DNA from: Armatimonadota bacterium
GTDB lineage: Bacteria; Armatimonadota; Fimbriimonadia; Fimbriimonadales; Fimbriimonadaceae
Reading direction: 5' to 3'
Length of the DNA stretch: 35,153 nucleotides
Assembly (NCBI GenBank): GCA_025360125.1
Contig: JANYCU010000028.1
Coordinates: 1 to 35,153, forward strand
Below, piece by piece: positions 1 to 7,283 of this stretch; within the stretch, counting starts at the first letter, position 1, and the number at the start of each line of letters is the position of its first letter. The notes under the pieces were generated by a model. It was not told where the DNA came from and did not search any database. It saw nothing but the letters and a program-made list of their open reading frames with translations. The translations under genes and the position numbers were made by a program.

Positions 1-132
1 AATCAGAACGTTGGTCGGTTTGGTTTTGGGGCCGAATTCAAGCAAGGACGCCGTTGGAACATTCGTTCGATTGAAGAATTCGCCTTTCGGCGGGGGGCGC
101 TAGCCGGGTTGCTCGGATTCGAAGTCATTTGA
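1..132 (+). CDS. C-terminal end of an unidentified protein (cut by window edge)
   Basis: Frame 1 is open from the first base for 43 codons and ends at a TGA (130-132). The visible residues include GFGAEF near the left edge and end in GALAGLLGFEVI, a mix of charged and hydrophobic residues that reads like real protein. There is no recognisable domain. The open frame is short, so it could be chance. If real, the gene begins to the left of the window. Confidence 0.35.
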   Translation, partial: NQNVGRFGFGAEFKQGRRWNIRSIEEFAFRRGALAGLLGFEVI

Positions 133-456
133 TGCGCCCATGGAAAGGGCAGTTTCGATTACTCACCCAGGCCTTCGTGATTTGCTTGGGACTACGTCCA
201 GTTGCAAATCCCGGGCGACCTGGGCTGACATCTTTTCGACCCCTTGGGCCTCTGGAGGGTCTGGACTTACCCGTGAGAGTCCATTCATCTTACAGGCTTT
301 GCTAAAAACTAGTTGAGGGGAACGAACTTCCCAACAACGGGCTGCCACAAATCTTATTCAACAAAGCTGGCTTCGTGGGCCAAAGCTCTTGCAGGCAAGA
401 GAACCCCAAAGGCTCCTCAACAATTTTTATTGAGTCGCGGTGTAACCGAGACATGC
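133..456. other. Stretch with no recognisable gene
   Basis: About 320 bp between a possible gene end and the amber codon of the DUF433 gene. Short open frames exist on both strands, but none has a recognisable motif, a ribosome-binding site or a plausible family match. The part just downstream of the DUF433 gene on the minus strand is where the partner toxin gene of such pairs normally sits. No intact toxin frame is there, so it may be a decayed remnant (inference). No tRNA-like or terminator-like structure was seen. Confidence 0.5.
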
Positions 457-657
457 CTAAACGTCTTCGTGCGTCAGTTGAGGAAAGTCCGACAGCAGTT
501 CAAGCTCTGACGTTCCTGAAGATAGGTAGTCAAGAACATCATAAACCGTGATTCGTGTTCCCTTTACAATTGGCTGGCCAGACCTAATTGCAGGGTCAAT
601 CAAAATTCTCTCTCGGTAACTCACCCATATATTACGCCAACCTTCGCTTAATACCAT
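457..657 (-). CDS. DUF433-family (VapB-like antitoxin) protein, cut short by an in-frame amber codon
   Basis: The protein carries the DUF433 core: RILIDPAIRSGQPIVKGTRI, then a VYDVLDYLSSG segment and DFPQLTHEDV. DUF433 proteins are small DNA-binding-like domains of about 75 residues, often paired with a DUF5615 PIN-like toxin. The ATG at 657 gives 66 codons. A GTG at 624, giving MSYRERILIDP, fits the family N-terminus better and has a TAATAT hexamer 4 bp before it. The frame hits TAG at 457-459 exactly where the family normally continues, and the next nine codons read ACLGYTATQ before TAA (427-429), which matches the expected ending. No intact toxin partner follows. It lies 27 bp downstream of the prepilin gene on the same strand. 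The family call is firm, but whether the protein is functional is doubtful. Confidence 0.7.
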   Translation of the reverse strand: MVLSEGWRNIWVSYRERILIDPAIRSGQPIVKGTRITVYDVLDYLSSGTSELELLSDFPQLTHEDV

Positions 658-684
658 GCTCAGGTGTCTTCCCTCGAGCGAAAA

Positions 685-1338
685 CTAAAGCTCGGGAACG
701 GGCGGCCACGGTTCATTGGGAAAGCGGTTATAAGTGAGATATCTTGTCCAGTCACTTGGAGCCGGAGGCAATCGCCACTCTTTTCTTTCGGCTGAGTAGA
801 TCCAGGCCACGATTCTGCTCGAATCGACTTTGCCAGTCGAGCCATCTTCTCTAGCAAATGTTACGAGGCCTTTGCGGAGGCCGATGGGGTGGGGCTCCTC
901 ACCACGATTATGATTCGTGCAGAACCAAACTACTCTTCCTGGCGAGGCATCCCAGCTACTCCAAACATCTGGACCACTCGAACCGACTGGTGTGTCGGTG
1001 TAATGTTGCCATTTATAAAAGCTGTGTTCAACTATTGGTCCATCCCAATTGCCAGGTTCGACGCACCAAACGAGGCGACCATCTTTGATGTAAGAAGCGA
1101 GACCCTCGTACCAATTCCAAGGGTATTTGTTTCCCTGCATGACGTGCCGATAGCCTAAATCGTCGTTGTCGACTCGATAGAGTTGCATGCCGATTGCGTC
1201 TTGCTTGAGTTGGGCCATGCACGTCGACAGCTTATTGTTCTCCTTCGCCCTGGCAAAAACGGGAAAGAGTAGCGCGGCCAGAATCATTAAGATTACGGTC
1301 ACAACGATGATCTCGACCAAGGTGAACGCCCTGCGCAT
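685..1338 (-). CDS. Type II secretion / type IV pilin-like prepilin protein
   Basis: The 217-residue protein starts with a short basic leader and the prepilin motif RRAFTLVEI, in which cleavage and N-methylation are expected before the Phe. A hydrophobic helix follows (about residues 5-28, ending LLFPVFARAKE). This is the N-terminal methylation domain shared by pseudopilins and the DUF1559-like proteins abundant in Armatimonadota and Planctomycetes. The C-terminal part is rich in Trp, Tyr and Pro, has two cysteines (in LVWCVEP and VWFCTNH), and should fold outside the membrane. No pilus or secretion genes adjoin it, so its machinery must be encoded elsewhere. The ATG at 1338 is supported by a TATAAT hexamer 6 bp upstream, which suggests a leaderless transcript. 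Its exact role (pseudopilin or surface protein) is not known. Confidence 0.85.
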   Translation of the reverse strand: MRRAFTLVEIIVVTVILMILAALLFPVFARAKENNKLSTCMAQLKQDAIGMQLYRVDNDDLGYRHVMQGNKYPWNWYEGLASYIKDGRLVWCVEPGNWDGPIVEHSFYKWQHYTDTPVGSSGPDVWSSWDASPGRVVWFCTNHNRGEEPHPIGLRKGLVTFAREDGSTGKVDSSRIVAWIYSAERKEWRLPPAPSDWTRYLTYNRFPNEPWPPVPEL

Positions 1339-1344
1339 ACTGGC

Positions 1345-1350
1345 ATTATA
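1345..1350 (-). promoter_or_regulatory. -10 promoter element of the prepilin gene (leaderless arrangement)
   Basis: Perfect TATAAT on the minus strand with 6 bp between it and the ATG at 1338. Transcription would begin at or next to the start codon. No Shine-Dalgarno sequence is present and no convincing -35 box is visible. Confidence 0.6.
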
Positions 1351-1504
1351 ACGATAGAAGACACAGCTGACTATCTGAATTTCGTTAGACTTAGACTCAA
1401 ATAGCTAGAACGGTGTACGAGGTAAACTAGCAGTTCGAAATTGACCTACCCTTGCGCCGATGAAGCCGCCGGGTTGCGAATATTACGGAGAAAAATTTCA
1501 CCTT

Positions 1505-4177
1505 ATGAGCAACAAACGCGTTTGGCTGTTCCATGAGGGTAACGCAACCATGCGTGACCTTCTTGGCGGAAAGGGTGCCAACCTAGCCGAAATGACCAAT
1601 ATTGGTCTACCTGTCCCTCCCGGATTTACGATTACCACCGAAGTCTGCACGGCCTACAACGAAGGCGGAAAGAAACTTCCATCCGGACTTCTCGAAGAGA
1701 TCCAAGCTGCCCTCGCCCACGTTGAAAAATCACAAAACAAGAAGTTTGGCGATCCAAAGAACCCGCTTCTTCTTTCGATCCGATCTGGTGCTAAGTTTTC
1801 CATGCCGGGCATGATGGATACGGTTTTGAACCTTGGTTTGACTGACGAAATCGTCGATGCCTTGGTTAAAATCACTGACCCACGCTTTGTTTATGACAGC
1901 TATCGTCGCCTGATCATGATGCTGTCGGACGTTGCTTACTCCGACAAGTTCGATCATATGTCCAAGCACGACTTCGAGCATATTTTTGCCGATGTCAAAA
2001 AAGAACTTGGCGTTAAAGAAGACTTGGAAGTTAGCGTCGACGGCCTTAAGGACCTTTGCGAGCGATACAAGAAACACGTTAAGGCTCAAACTGGTTCAGA
2101 GTTTCCTCAGGATCCAACCGTGCAGATAGTTGCTGCGATTGAAGCAGTGTTCCGCTCGTGGGAAAATGATCGCGCCGTCGTTTATCGACGCAAAGAGAAG
2201 ATTTCTGACCATATTGGTACTGCGGTTAACGTCCAGGCAATGGTTTTTGGAAACCTTGGCGACGACTGCGGTACGGGGGTTGCCTTCACGCGAAACGCGG
2301 CGACTGGCGAAAATGTCGTTTTTGGCGAGTACTTGATGAACGCGCAAGGCGAGGACGTCGTTGCTGGCGTTCGAACTCCAATGCCAATTCAGCAGCTTAA
2401 GGACCAGAATCCTGCGCTCTACCAAGAATTTGATGATGTCTGTAAGACGCTTGAAGCTCATTACAAGGACATGCAGGACATCGAGTTCACGATTGAGCAC
2501 GGGATCCTCTTCATTCTTCAATGCCGATCCGGCAAACGAACTGGTCAAGCCGCGATTAAGATTGCAGTTGATCAGGTCAACGAAGGATTGGTCACCAAGG
2601 ATCAAGCATTACTTCGCGTTGATCCTGAATTGTTGAATCACTGCTTGTTGCCAGTTATTGCTCCGGGATCGAAGTACAAGACCATCGCGCGCGGCTTGCC
2701 AGCCGGACCGGGTGCCGCGACGGGAATCGCGATTTTTGACTCTGAAAGAGCGGCTGAGCTTGGTAAGGGCGGCAAGGGCCAGAAGGTTGTTTTGGTACGC
2801 GCTGAGACGTCGCCGGACGATTTGAAGGGCATGCTGGCCGCTCAGGGCGTTCTCACCGAAAAGGGCGGAATGACGAGCCACGCAGCATTGGTTGCTCGAG
2901 GCTTCGGAATTCCAACCGTTGCTGGTTGTTCTGACATCTCGGTTGACGGCCACGCGAGGCAGTTCACCTACGCAGGTGGCGTGATCAAGGAGGGCGATAT
3001 TATTTCGCTCAACGGAACCCTTGGTGAAGTTATCGAGGGCAATGTCGCAGTTGAAGAGCCGCAGATGACGGGTGAGTTCGGAACGTTCCTTGGATGGGCC
3101 GATGAAGCTCGAACCATGGGAATTCGAACTAACGCAGACACTCCTGAGGATACTGAACTTGCGATTAAGTTTGGTGCGGAAGGAATTGGCCTTTGCCGAA
3201 CCGAGCACATGTTCTTTGAAGGAGATCGACGGCCAGTAGTACAGCGAATGATTCTTTCGGATGACGATGCCGAGCGACAAGTCGCTTTGGACGAGTTGCT
3301 TGAATTTCAACGCGAGGACTTCGTTGGAATTTTCAGGGCTCTGAAGGGTATGCCAGCGACGATTCGATTGATCGATCCTCCACTTCACGAGTTCTTACCT
3401 TCCCTTTCGAGCTTGATCGAAGAGGTTGCAACGAACCGAGCGAAGGGTGTTTCTGATCCTGAGAAGGAGCAGCTATTGAAGCACGTCGAAGGGATGCACG
3501 AAATCAATCCAATGATGGGACTTCGTGGTTGTCGACTTTCGATCGTGTTCCCCCAGATCGTTGAGATGCAGACGCGGGCTATTTTGGAAGGAGCCGCAGT
3601 GGTTATTAAGTCTGGTGGCAAGGCTAAGCCGGAAATTATGATCCCGCTGGTTGGGCATGTAAACGAGCTTAAGTTTGTTCGCGACCGACTTGAGGCGACG
3701 GCCAAGAAGGTTGTTGCGGAGCAAGGAATTGAGATTCCATACGAGTTCGGCACGATGATCGAAGTTCCTCGCGGCGCTTTGACCGCCGACGAAATCGCGG
3801 CCGAGACGAGCTTCTTCAGCTTTGGAACCAATGACCTTACGCAGATGACCTTTGGCTTCTCGCGGGATGACTCAGACCGATTCTTGAAGCCATACTTGGA
3901 TAACAAGATTCTTCCGGGAGACCCATTTGAGTCTATTGACCAGACGGGCGTTGGCGTTCTTATGGAGATCGCGGTTCAGAAGGGCCGATCGGTCAAGCCG
4001 GGCTTGAAGCTTGGTATTTGTGGCGAGCACGGCGGCGAGCCACGATCGATTGCGTTCTGTAATAAGATTGGTCTCGACTACGTTAGCTGTTCTCCGTTCC
4101 GAGTGCCGATCGCTCGATTGGCGGCGGCTCAGGCGGCGATCATGGCCAAGAGCGGCGGCGCGGAACGCGACAAATAA
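1505..4177 (+). CDS. ppdK: Pyruvate, phosphate dikinase
   Basis: Interconverts pyruvate + ATP + Pi and PEP + AMP + PPi in the cytosol, linking glycolysis and gluconeogenesis. From the ATG at 1505 it is 890 residues, close to the family norm (about 875-890). This start gives the conserved N-terminus MSNKRVWLFHEGNATMRDLL with GGKGANLAEM following. An upstream in-frame ATG at 1460 would add 15 unconserved residues. A GGAG lies about 14 bp before 1505. The N-terminal ATP-grasp domain is followed by the swivelling phosphohistidine domain, GGMTSHA, with catalytic His at about residue 459. The C-terminal PEP/pyruvate TIM barrel holds FGTNDLTQ and ICGEHGG, the latter with the catalytic Cys. The gene stands alone and ends at a terminator, so it is probably a single transcription unit. 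Confidence 0.97.
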   Translation: MSNKRVWLFHEGNATMRDLLGGKGANLAEMTNIGLPVPPGFTITTEVCTAYNEGGKKLPSGLLEEIQAALAHVEKSQNKKFGDPKNPLLLSIRSGAKFSMPGMMDTVLNLGLTDEIVDALVKITDPRFVYDSYRRLIMMLSDVAYSDKFDHMSKHDFEHIFADVKKELGVKEDLEVSVDGLKDLCERYKKHVKAQTGSEFPQDPTVQIVAAIEAVFRSWENDRAVVYRRKEKISDHIGTAVNVQAMVFGNLGDDCGTGVAFTRNAATGENVVFGEYLMNAQGEDVVAGVRTPMPIQQLKDQNPALYQEFDDVCKTLEAHYKDMQDIEFTIEHGILFILQCRSGKRTGQAAIKIAVDQVNEGLVTKDQALLRVDPELLNHCLLPVIAPGSKYKTIARGLPAGPGAATGIAIFDSERAAELGKGGKGQKVVLVRAETSPDDLKGMLAAQGVLTEKGGMTSHAALVARGFGIPTVAGCSDISVDGHARQFTYAGGVIKEGDIISLNGTLGEVIEGNVAVEEPQMTGEFGTFLGWADEARTMGIRTNADTPEDTELAIKFGAEGIGLCRTEHMFFEGDRRPVVQRMILSDDDAERQVALDELLEFQREDFVGIFRALKGMPATIRLIDPPLHEFLPSLSSLIEEVATNRAKGVSDPEKEQLLKHVEGMHEINPMMGLRGCRLSIVFPQIVEMQTRAILEGAAVVIKSGGKAKPEIMIPLVGHVNELKFVRDRLEATAKKVVAEQGIEIPYEFGTMIEVPRGALTADEIAAETSFFSFGTNDLTQMTFGFSRDDSDRFLKPYLDNKILPGDPFESIDQTGVGVLMEIAVQKGRSVKPGLKLGICGEHGGEPRSIAFCNKIGLDYVSCSPFRVPIARLAAAQAAIMAKSGGAERDK

Positions 4178-4205
4178 CTTTCAGCTGTTATAGCTGTCAG
4201 CCAAT

Positions 4206-4235
4206 AGCCCCAAGATATTCTCTCGGGGCTTTTTT
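4206..4235 (+). terminator. Rho-independent terminator of ppdK
   Basis: AGCCCC at 4206-4211 and GGGGCT at 4225-4230 pair around a 13-nt loop and are followed by a run of T residues (4231-4235). It lies 29 bp after the ppdK stop codon. Confidence 0.85.
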
Positions 4236-4240
4236 GTGCC

Positions 4241-4246
4241 TATACT
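4241..4246 (+). promoter_or_regulatory. -10 promoter element of the 4252 gene (leaderless arrangement)
   Basis: TATACT ends 5 bp before the GTG at 4252, directly after the ppdK terminator. There is no Shine-Dalgarno site between them, so a leaderless mRNA is likely. No clear -35 box is visible. Confidence 0.5.
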
Positions 4247-4251
4247 TGACT

Positions 4252-4878
4252 GTGAGCAAAGCAAAGGACCAGACCTTACAATTTGACGGGATCACTTTGG
4301 CTGTTGCTTCACAAACACCAGTAGGTGTCATATGTGCGTCGTATAGTGGTCAACTCAGTCGCCTTTACCATTGGGACACAAGTTCTGATACGATAACGCC
4401 TGGTCAATTTCTAAAAGGTCGTTCAGAGATTTACGACATCTCTCCTGATGGAAAGTACTTTGCCTACTATGCCGAGTCGTTCCACAAACCAGCAAAGTCA
4501 TATATCGCCATAGCGATGCCCCCATATTTCACTGCTCTAGCCTTCTTTCCAACATTCCATCTTGGATGTCGATCGGCAAAGTTTGAGGGTAATGACTGCC
4601 TAAATTTATTCACTATGGAACCGGGCTGGTGGGGTGAAAGATGCAGCAAAGAGAATATAGTTCAGCCAGGATGTCCATTCAAAATTAATTGCGTTTCAAT
4701 GACGATGCGCAGTCTCGGCACCGATCATGTTGATCTGCTAAATGATCGACGCGTGTGGATAGAGGACAAAACCTTAATGGCGCAGAAAAATGGATTTGAC
4801 AAAACGACTGAGATCAAGACCTTCTTTCGAGAACCCTTCGTTCCAATCGAGCCTCCCGACTGGGCGAAAGAGTGGTAG
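4252..4878 (+). CDS. Hypothetical protein with a WD40/TolB-like repeat fragment
   Basis: Not recognised as a known family. From the GTG at 4252 it has about 208 residues. Earlier TTG codons at 4234 and 4246 are possible, but they fall in the terminator T-run or inside the -10 element. A segment reading IYDISPDGKYFAYYAES resembles one blade of a WD40/TolB beta-propeller (the SPDGK turn), but only one such unit is clear. The middle holds an aromatic stretch and five cysteines (in GCRSA, DCLNL, RCSKE, GCPFKINC). There is no signal peptide. It may be a cytoplasmic sensor-like protein or a fragment of a longer propeller protein. The function is unknown. Confidence 0.55.
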   Translation: MSKAKDQTLQFDGITLAVASQTPVGVICASYSGQLSRLYHWDTSSDTITPGQFLKGRSEIYDISPDGKYFAYYAESFHKPAKSYIAIAMPPYFTALAFFPTFHLGCRSAKFEGNDCLNLFTMEPGWWGERCSKENIVQPGCPFKINCVSMTMRSLGTDHVDLLNDRRVWIEDKTLMAQKNGFDKTTEIKTFFREPFVPIEPPDWAKEW

Positions 4879-4950
4879 CGGTATCTTTGATACCTTCTTG
4901 ATGCCTTTGCGGTGAATCTTGATTCGAGCCTGACCAGGCTTGGGCAGACA

Positions 4951-5118
4951 ATGAAAGATGAGATGGACATCTTTACAATCATCGGAATACTCATCCTGGC
5001 TTGGATGTTTTGGACGATGTGCTCGATGCTCAAGATGGATTGCGCTACGGAAGAAGACCCAGGCACCGATAACTCGGCTGCCCAATCTTCTTCCGCTTCT
5101 TCCGCTTCGACTAATTGA
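4951..5118 (+). CDS. Small single-pass membrane protein with Ser-rich tail
   Basis: From the ATG at 4951 it is 55 residues. A GTG at 4912 would add 13. It starts MKDEMD, has one hydrophobic segment (IFTIIGILILAWMFWTMCSM, about residues 7-26), then an acidic stretch and a Ser/Ala-rich tail (SAAQSSSASSASTN). The tail is encoded by a CTTCCG-type repeat near 5085-5108 that resembles the repeats around the four-helix-bundle gene further on. The gene follows the 4252 gene by about 70 bp on the same strand, and its last 8 bp overlap the end of the convergent gene at 5111. No family is recognised. The membrane helix supports a real gene, but the size makes the call uncertain. Confidence 0.45.
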   Translation: MKDEMDIFTIIGILILAWMFWTMCSMLKMDCATEEDPGTDNSAAQSSSASSASTN

Positions 5119-5776
5119 AGTGAACGCCTGAGGCGTCAATCGACATTTTTGATGGATCGTAGTGGAAGGTGTTTTGAATTTGCGTATTGCCCATTTTTAT
5201 GAGAAAATCTGCGGTGTCTGATTTGCTTCGCTCTTGACCTGCGGAGGCTAAGGCTTGCATGTAAACGGATTCAGTGATCATGTAATCGTACAGATCCTGC
5301 TTCTTGGCCGCTGTCATAGTTGAGATGATTTTGGAGCTGAATGCCTTTCGGAACTGGGCGACCATGTTTCCAAAGAAATTATCTTCGTATGGTTTATTGG
5401 TTGCGAGGCCGACATTGACCATCGTGTAATACGCCAGTCCTCCGGCGAGGTCATTGGTGTATCCCTTCGGCCCCTCTTGCTCTTCGAATACTCGGATTCC
5501 CTGGTTGATGACGTCTTCGTACGTTGCGATTTCGCTGTCGTTCTGAGCTAACTTTCGCGCGAAATGATTGATGTAGGTTCGGCTTCCGCTTCGCGTAAAT
5601 TTGGAGCCACCGGGATATTTCCAATCGCCTTTCGCATTATTTTTGGCCAAATTGCCAAGGACCGAAAGGTCCATTTTGTCGGCATCGCCTTGGACTTTTG
5701 CCGTCGTCGCGAATGATGTTGATGCCAATGCTCCGAAAATGAGGATGGCAGGAATAGACAATAGTTTATGTTTCAT
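5111..5776 (-). CDS. Exported protein, possibly DUF6683-like
   Basis: The ATG at 5776 is preferred because it gives a clean signal peptide (MKHKLLSIPAILIFGALAST, cleavage near SFA-TT) and has AAGAGA just upstream. An in-frame ATG at 5812 would put 12 unsuitable residues in front. The mature part is about 200 residues, mostly helical by composition. It includes a NDLAGGLAYYTMVNV segment and an MTAAKKQDLYDYMI segment, which loosely recall DUF6683 proteins (an unverified family impression). It probably acts in the periplasm. Its role is unknown. It converges with the small membrane protein gene and is divergent from nothing close. The cupin gene lies upstream on the same strand with a 64-bp gap. 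Confidence 0.75.
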   Translation of the reverse strand: MKHKLLSIPAILIFGALASTSFATTAKVQGDADKMDLSVLGNLAKNNAKGDWKYPGGSKFTRSGSRTYINHFARKLAQNDSEIATYEDVINQGIRVFEEQEGPKGYTNDLAGGLAYYTMVNVGLATNKPYEDNFFGNMVAQFRKAFSSKIISTMTAAKKQDLYDYMITESVYMQALASAGQERSKSDTADFLIKMGNTQIQNTFHYDPSKMSIDASGVHFN

Positions 5777-5840
5777 TTCTCTTAGTTCCAGACGCCGAAA
5801 GTCGCAAAACATTTCGTCGGAAGTACACCTTTTAAAATAC

Positions 5841-6188
5841 TCAGGACTTTTGCGAATCTACGCCCATTGGTCCAACCGGACTGAGGATGTCGTAGATCAG
5901 GGTTTCCTCGATGGCAATGACGCCGTGCGGGAAGTTTGACGGTAGGTGAAGGACATGACCTGCGGTGACCTCGACTTCCCTTCTCTCTTCGCCAAGAAAC
6001 CACTTGATTCGTCCCGAGACGATGATGGACATTTGCTCGCTTGGGTGGCTGTGGACTTTGACTTCGCAGCCAGGGTGGAGGAAGACTTTTGCGACGTACA
6101 TGTGGTCGCCAGCGAAGCCGTTGCGGTCAAGTCCTGGGACTGGAGTGTCGAACGGTACTTCTGACCATTTTTTTACGATTGGGTCCAT
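5841..6188 (-). CDS. Small single-domain cupin protein
   Basis: A 115-residue cupin_2 protein. The first metal-binding motif reads HSHPSEQ (His46, His48, Glu51) and the second contains FPHG (His88), so a 3-His/1-Glu metal site is complete. The conserved glycines in VSGRIKWFLGE and TAGHVLHLPS are also present. Such small cupins bind sugars, keto acids or metals, or act as isomerases or dioxygenases. The substrate cannot be told from sequence. The ATG at 6188 is supported by a TATACT element 6 bp upstream, indicating a leaderless mRNA. Confidence 0.88.
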   Translation of the reverse strand: MDPIVKKWSEVPFDTPVPGLDRNGFAGDHMYVAKVFLHPGCEVKVHSHPSEQMSIIVSGRIKWFLGEERREVEVTAGHVLHLPSNFPHGVIAIEETLIYDILSPVGPMGVDSQKS

Positions 6189-6194
6189 GGGAAA

Positions 6195-6200
6195 AGTATA
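6195..6200 (-). promoter_or_regulatory. -10 promoter element of the cupin gene (leaderless arrangement)
   Basis: TATACT on the minus strand, 6 bp before the ATG at 6188, with no Shine-Dalgarno site. It has the same geometry as the prepilin promoter. Confidence 0.55.
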
Positions 6201-6205
6201 GCGTG

Positions 6206-6237
6206 GGAAGCGCAGGAAGCGCAGGAAGCGAAAGAAG
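6206..6237. repeat. Purine-rich repeat, left flank of the four-helix-bundle gene
   Basis: Three copies of a GGAAGCG(CA) unit followed by AAAGAAG. AGCGAAAGAAG at 6227-6237 has an exact inverted copy at 6638-6648 on the other side of the four-helix-bundle gene. Confidence 0.6.
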
Positions 6238-6254
6238 TAAAATCGCTCAGCAGG

Positions 6255-6611
6255 TTGCGCCGAACAAATTTTAGGGATTTGCTTATCTGGCAGAAAAGCA
6301 AGTTGCTTTGTCTCGAACTCTACTCCTTAACGAAGTCGTTCCCTATCCAAGAACAATACGGAATAACTTCCCAAATTCGCCGAGCAGCAGTCTCTTTGCC
6401 ATCAAATATTGCGGAGGGTCATGGTCGAAACTCAAATGCTGATTTCGCAAGATTTCTTTACATCACCTTGGGATCCATTCGGAAACTGGAGACTCTTACC
6501 GAGATTTCATTTGATCTGAAATATTTGTCTGACAATAAGGAGCTGTTGAGTAAGTTGGATGAATTAGCGAGGATGGTTTCTAGCTTCATCAACAAACTCG
6601 AAACGTCATAG
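6255..6611 (+). CDS. Four-helix-bundle protein (23S rRNA intervening-sequence / S23 type)
   Basis: 118 residues matching the TIGR02436 family closely: RDLLIWQKSKLL at the start, SFPIQEQYGITSQIRRAAVS and SLPSNIAEGHGR in the middle, and FLYITLGSIRKLET after that. The family forms a pentameric basic bundle, first found encoded in insertions within 23S rRNA genes and related to the Avd protein of diversity-generating retroelements. The cellular role of stand-alone copies is unsettled. The start is the TTG at 6255, since no ATG or GTG fits. An AGCAGG just upstream is a weak binding site. No reverse transcriptase or variable repeat is nearby, so it is not a retroelement accessory gene here. The gene lies between inverted purine-rich repeats, which hints that it moved as a unit. 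Confidence 0.88.
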   Translation: MRRTNFRDLLIWQKSKLLCLELYSLTKSFPIQEQYGITSQIRRAAVSLPSNIAEGHGRNSNADFARFLYITLGSIRKLETLTEISFDLKYLSDNKELLSKLDELARMVSSFINKLETS

Positions 6612-6629
6612 ATTGGTTTCTTCTGGCCC

Positions 6630-6650
6630 TTCTTCCGCTTCTTTCGCTCT
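6630..6650. repeat. Pyrimidine-rich repeat, right flank of the four-helix-bundle gene
   Basis: Reads as CTTC-rich units on the plus strand. Read on the minus strand it gives AGCGAAAGAAG followed by CGGAAGAAG, an inverted partner of the 6206-6237 repeat. It ends 4 bp before the stop codon of the PilZ gene. Confidence 0.55.
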
Positions 6651-6653
6651 CAG

Positions 6654-7283
6654 CTATTCCTTGGTGATCGCAATCGGCTCATCGAATTTGAGTCGGATGA
6701 CGCTTCCCATATGGTCGTTTTTAGAGTCGACGATTGTGGCGCCTCGTGATTCTCCGGTTGGGAGGTCGATAAGGACTTGGTTTCCTTCTCGTTCGAATCC
6801 TTGAATCTTTACCTTTGCTCCGCTGGGTGACAGGTCGATGATGGCGCCACTCTTGCCAGCGACGACGACGGCCATTTCGACTACTTTTCGATCCGGCTTG
6901 TCGCGTCGATTTTCGAGTTTGACGGACTTTGGTGCGGCGATGACAATGAATCCTTCGATTGGCTTACGAGCGATGACGGTTGACTTGAAGACTAACATGC
7001 CGCCTTCGGCGATGACTTCGCAGGTGACTTCTTGGCCAACCGGAATCGGGACGTAGCTGTCTCGCTGCATTGGGGCAGTAAAAATCCAGCCTTTGTTGTC
7101 GTTAGAGATCAGGCGGCATCGATATAGCGAAGAGGCGGTCTTCATTCGCACTTTAGCGTTCGGAACTGGGACCATTCCGGCCATGCGGGTTTGTGACCGA
7201 ATGGTCATCATGGCAAAAGCGATTGCGGCTCCGATTCCGAAGACGAGGCTAAAACTGGCTAAGAGAGTTAGAATTTCTTGCAT
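6654..7283 (-). CDS. Membrane-anchored PilZ-domain protein
   Basis: 209 residues. An N-terminal membrane helix (about 8-28) is followed by a YcgR-N-like beta region (about 45-115) and a PilZ domain (about 122-205). PilZ domains bind cyclic di-GMP and switch motility or secretion. The second PilZ motif is intact as DLSPSG (residues 150-155). The first is normally R-x3-R but here is RRDKPDR (126-132), with four residues between Arg127 and Arg132, so ligand binding is not assured. It is the last gene of a three-gene run, and its start at 7283 overlaps the end of the upstream TPR gene by 35 bp, with AAGGAAAG about 5 bp before the ATG. A flagellar operon lies 20 kb away, so a role in motility is possible but only inferred. 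Confidence 0.88.
   Translation of the reverse strand: MQEILTLLASFSLVFGIGAAIAFAMMTIRSQTRMAGMVPVPNAKVRMKTASSLYRCRLISNDNKGWIFTAPMQRDSYVPIPVGQEVTCEVIAEGGMLVFKSTVIARKPIEGFIVIAAPKSVKLENRRDKPDRKVVEMAVVVAGKSGAIIDLSPSGAKVKIQGFEREGNQVLIDLPTGESRGATIVDSKNDHMGSVIRLKFDEPIAITKE

Noticed and set aside
1440-1445. TTGACC as the -35 box of ppdK
   Set aside because: The nearest -10-like hexamer (TATTAC at 1478-1483) is 32 bp away, too far for a sigma-70 promoter.
2609-3388. A 259-codon open frame on the minus strand
   Set aside because: It lies wholly inside ppdK, which is certain on the plus strand. Its predicted residues show no domain, and the frame exists because of codon bias in ppdK.
6255-6611. The four-helix-bundle gene as part of a diversity-generating retroelement
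   Set aside because: No reverse transcriptase, template repeat or variable repeat is found in the window.
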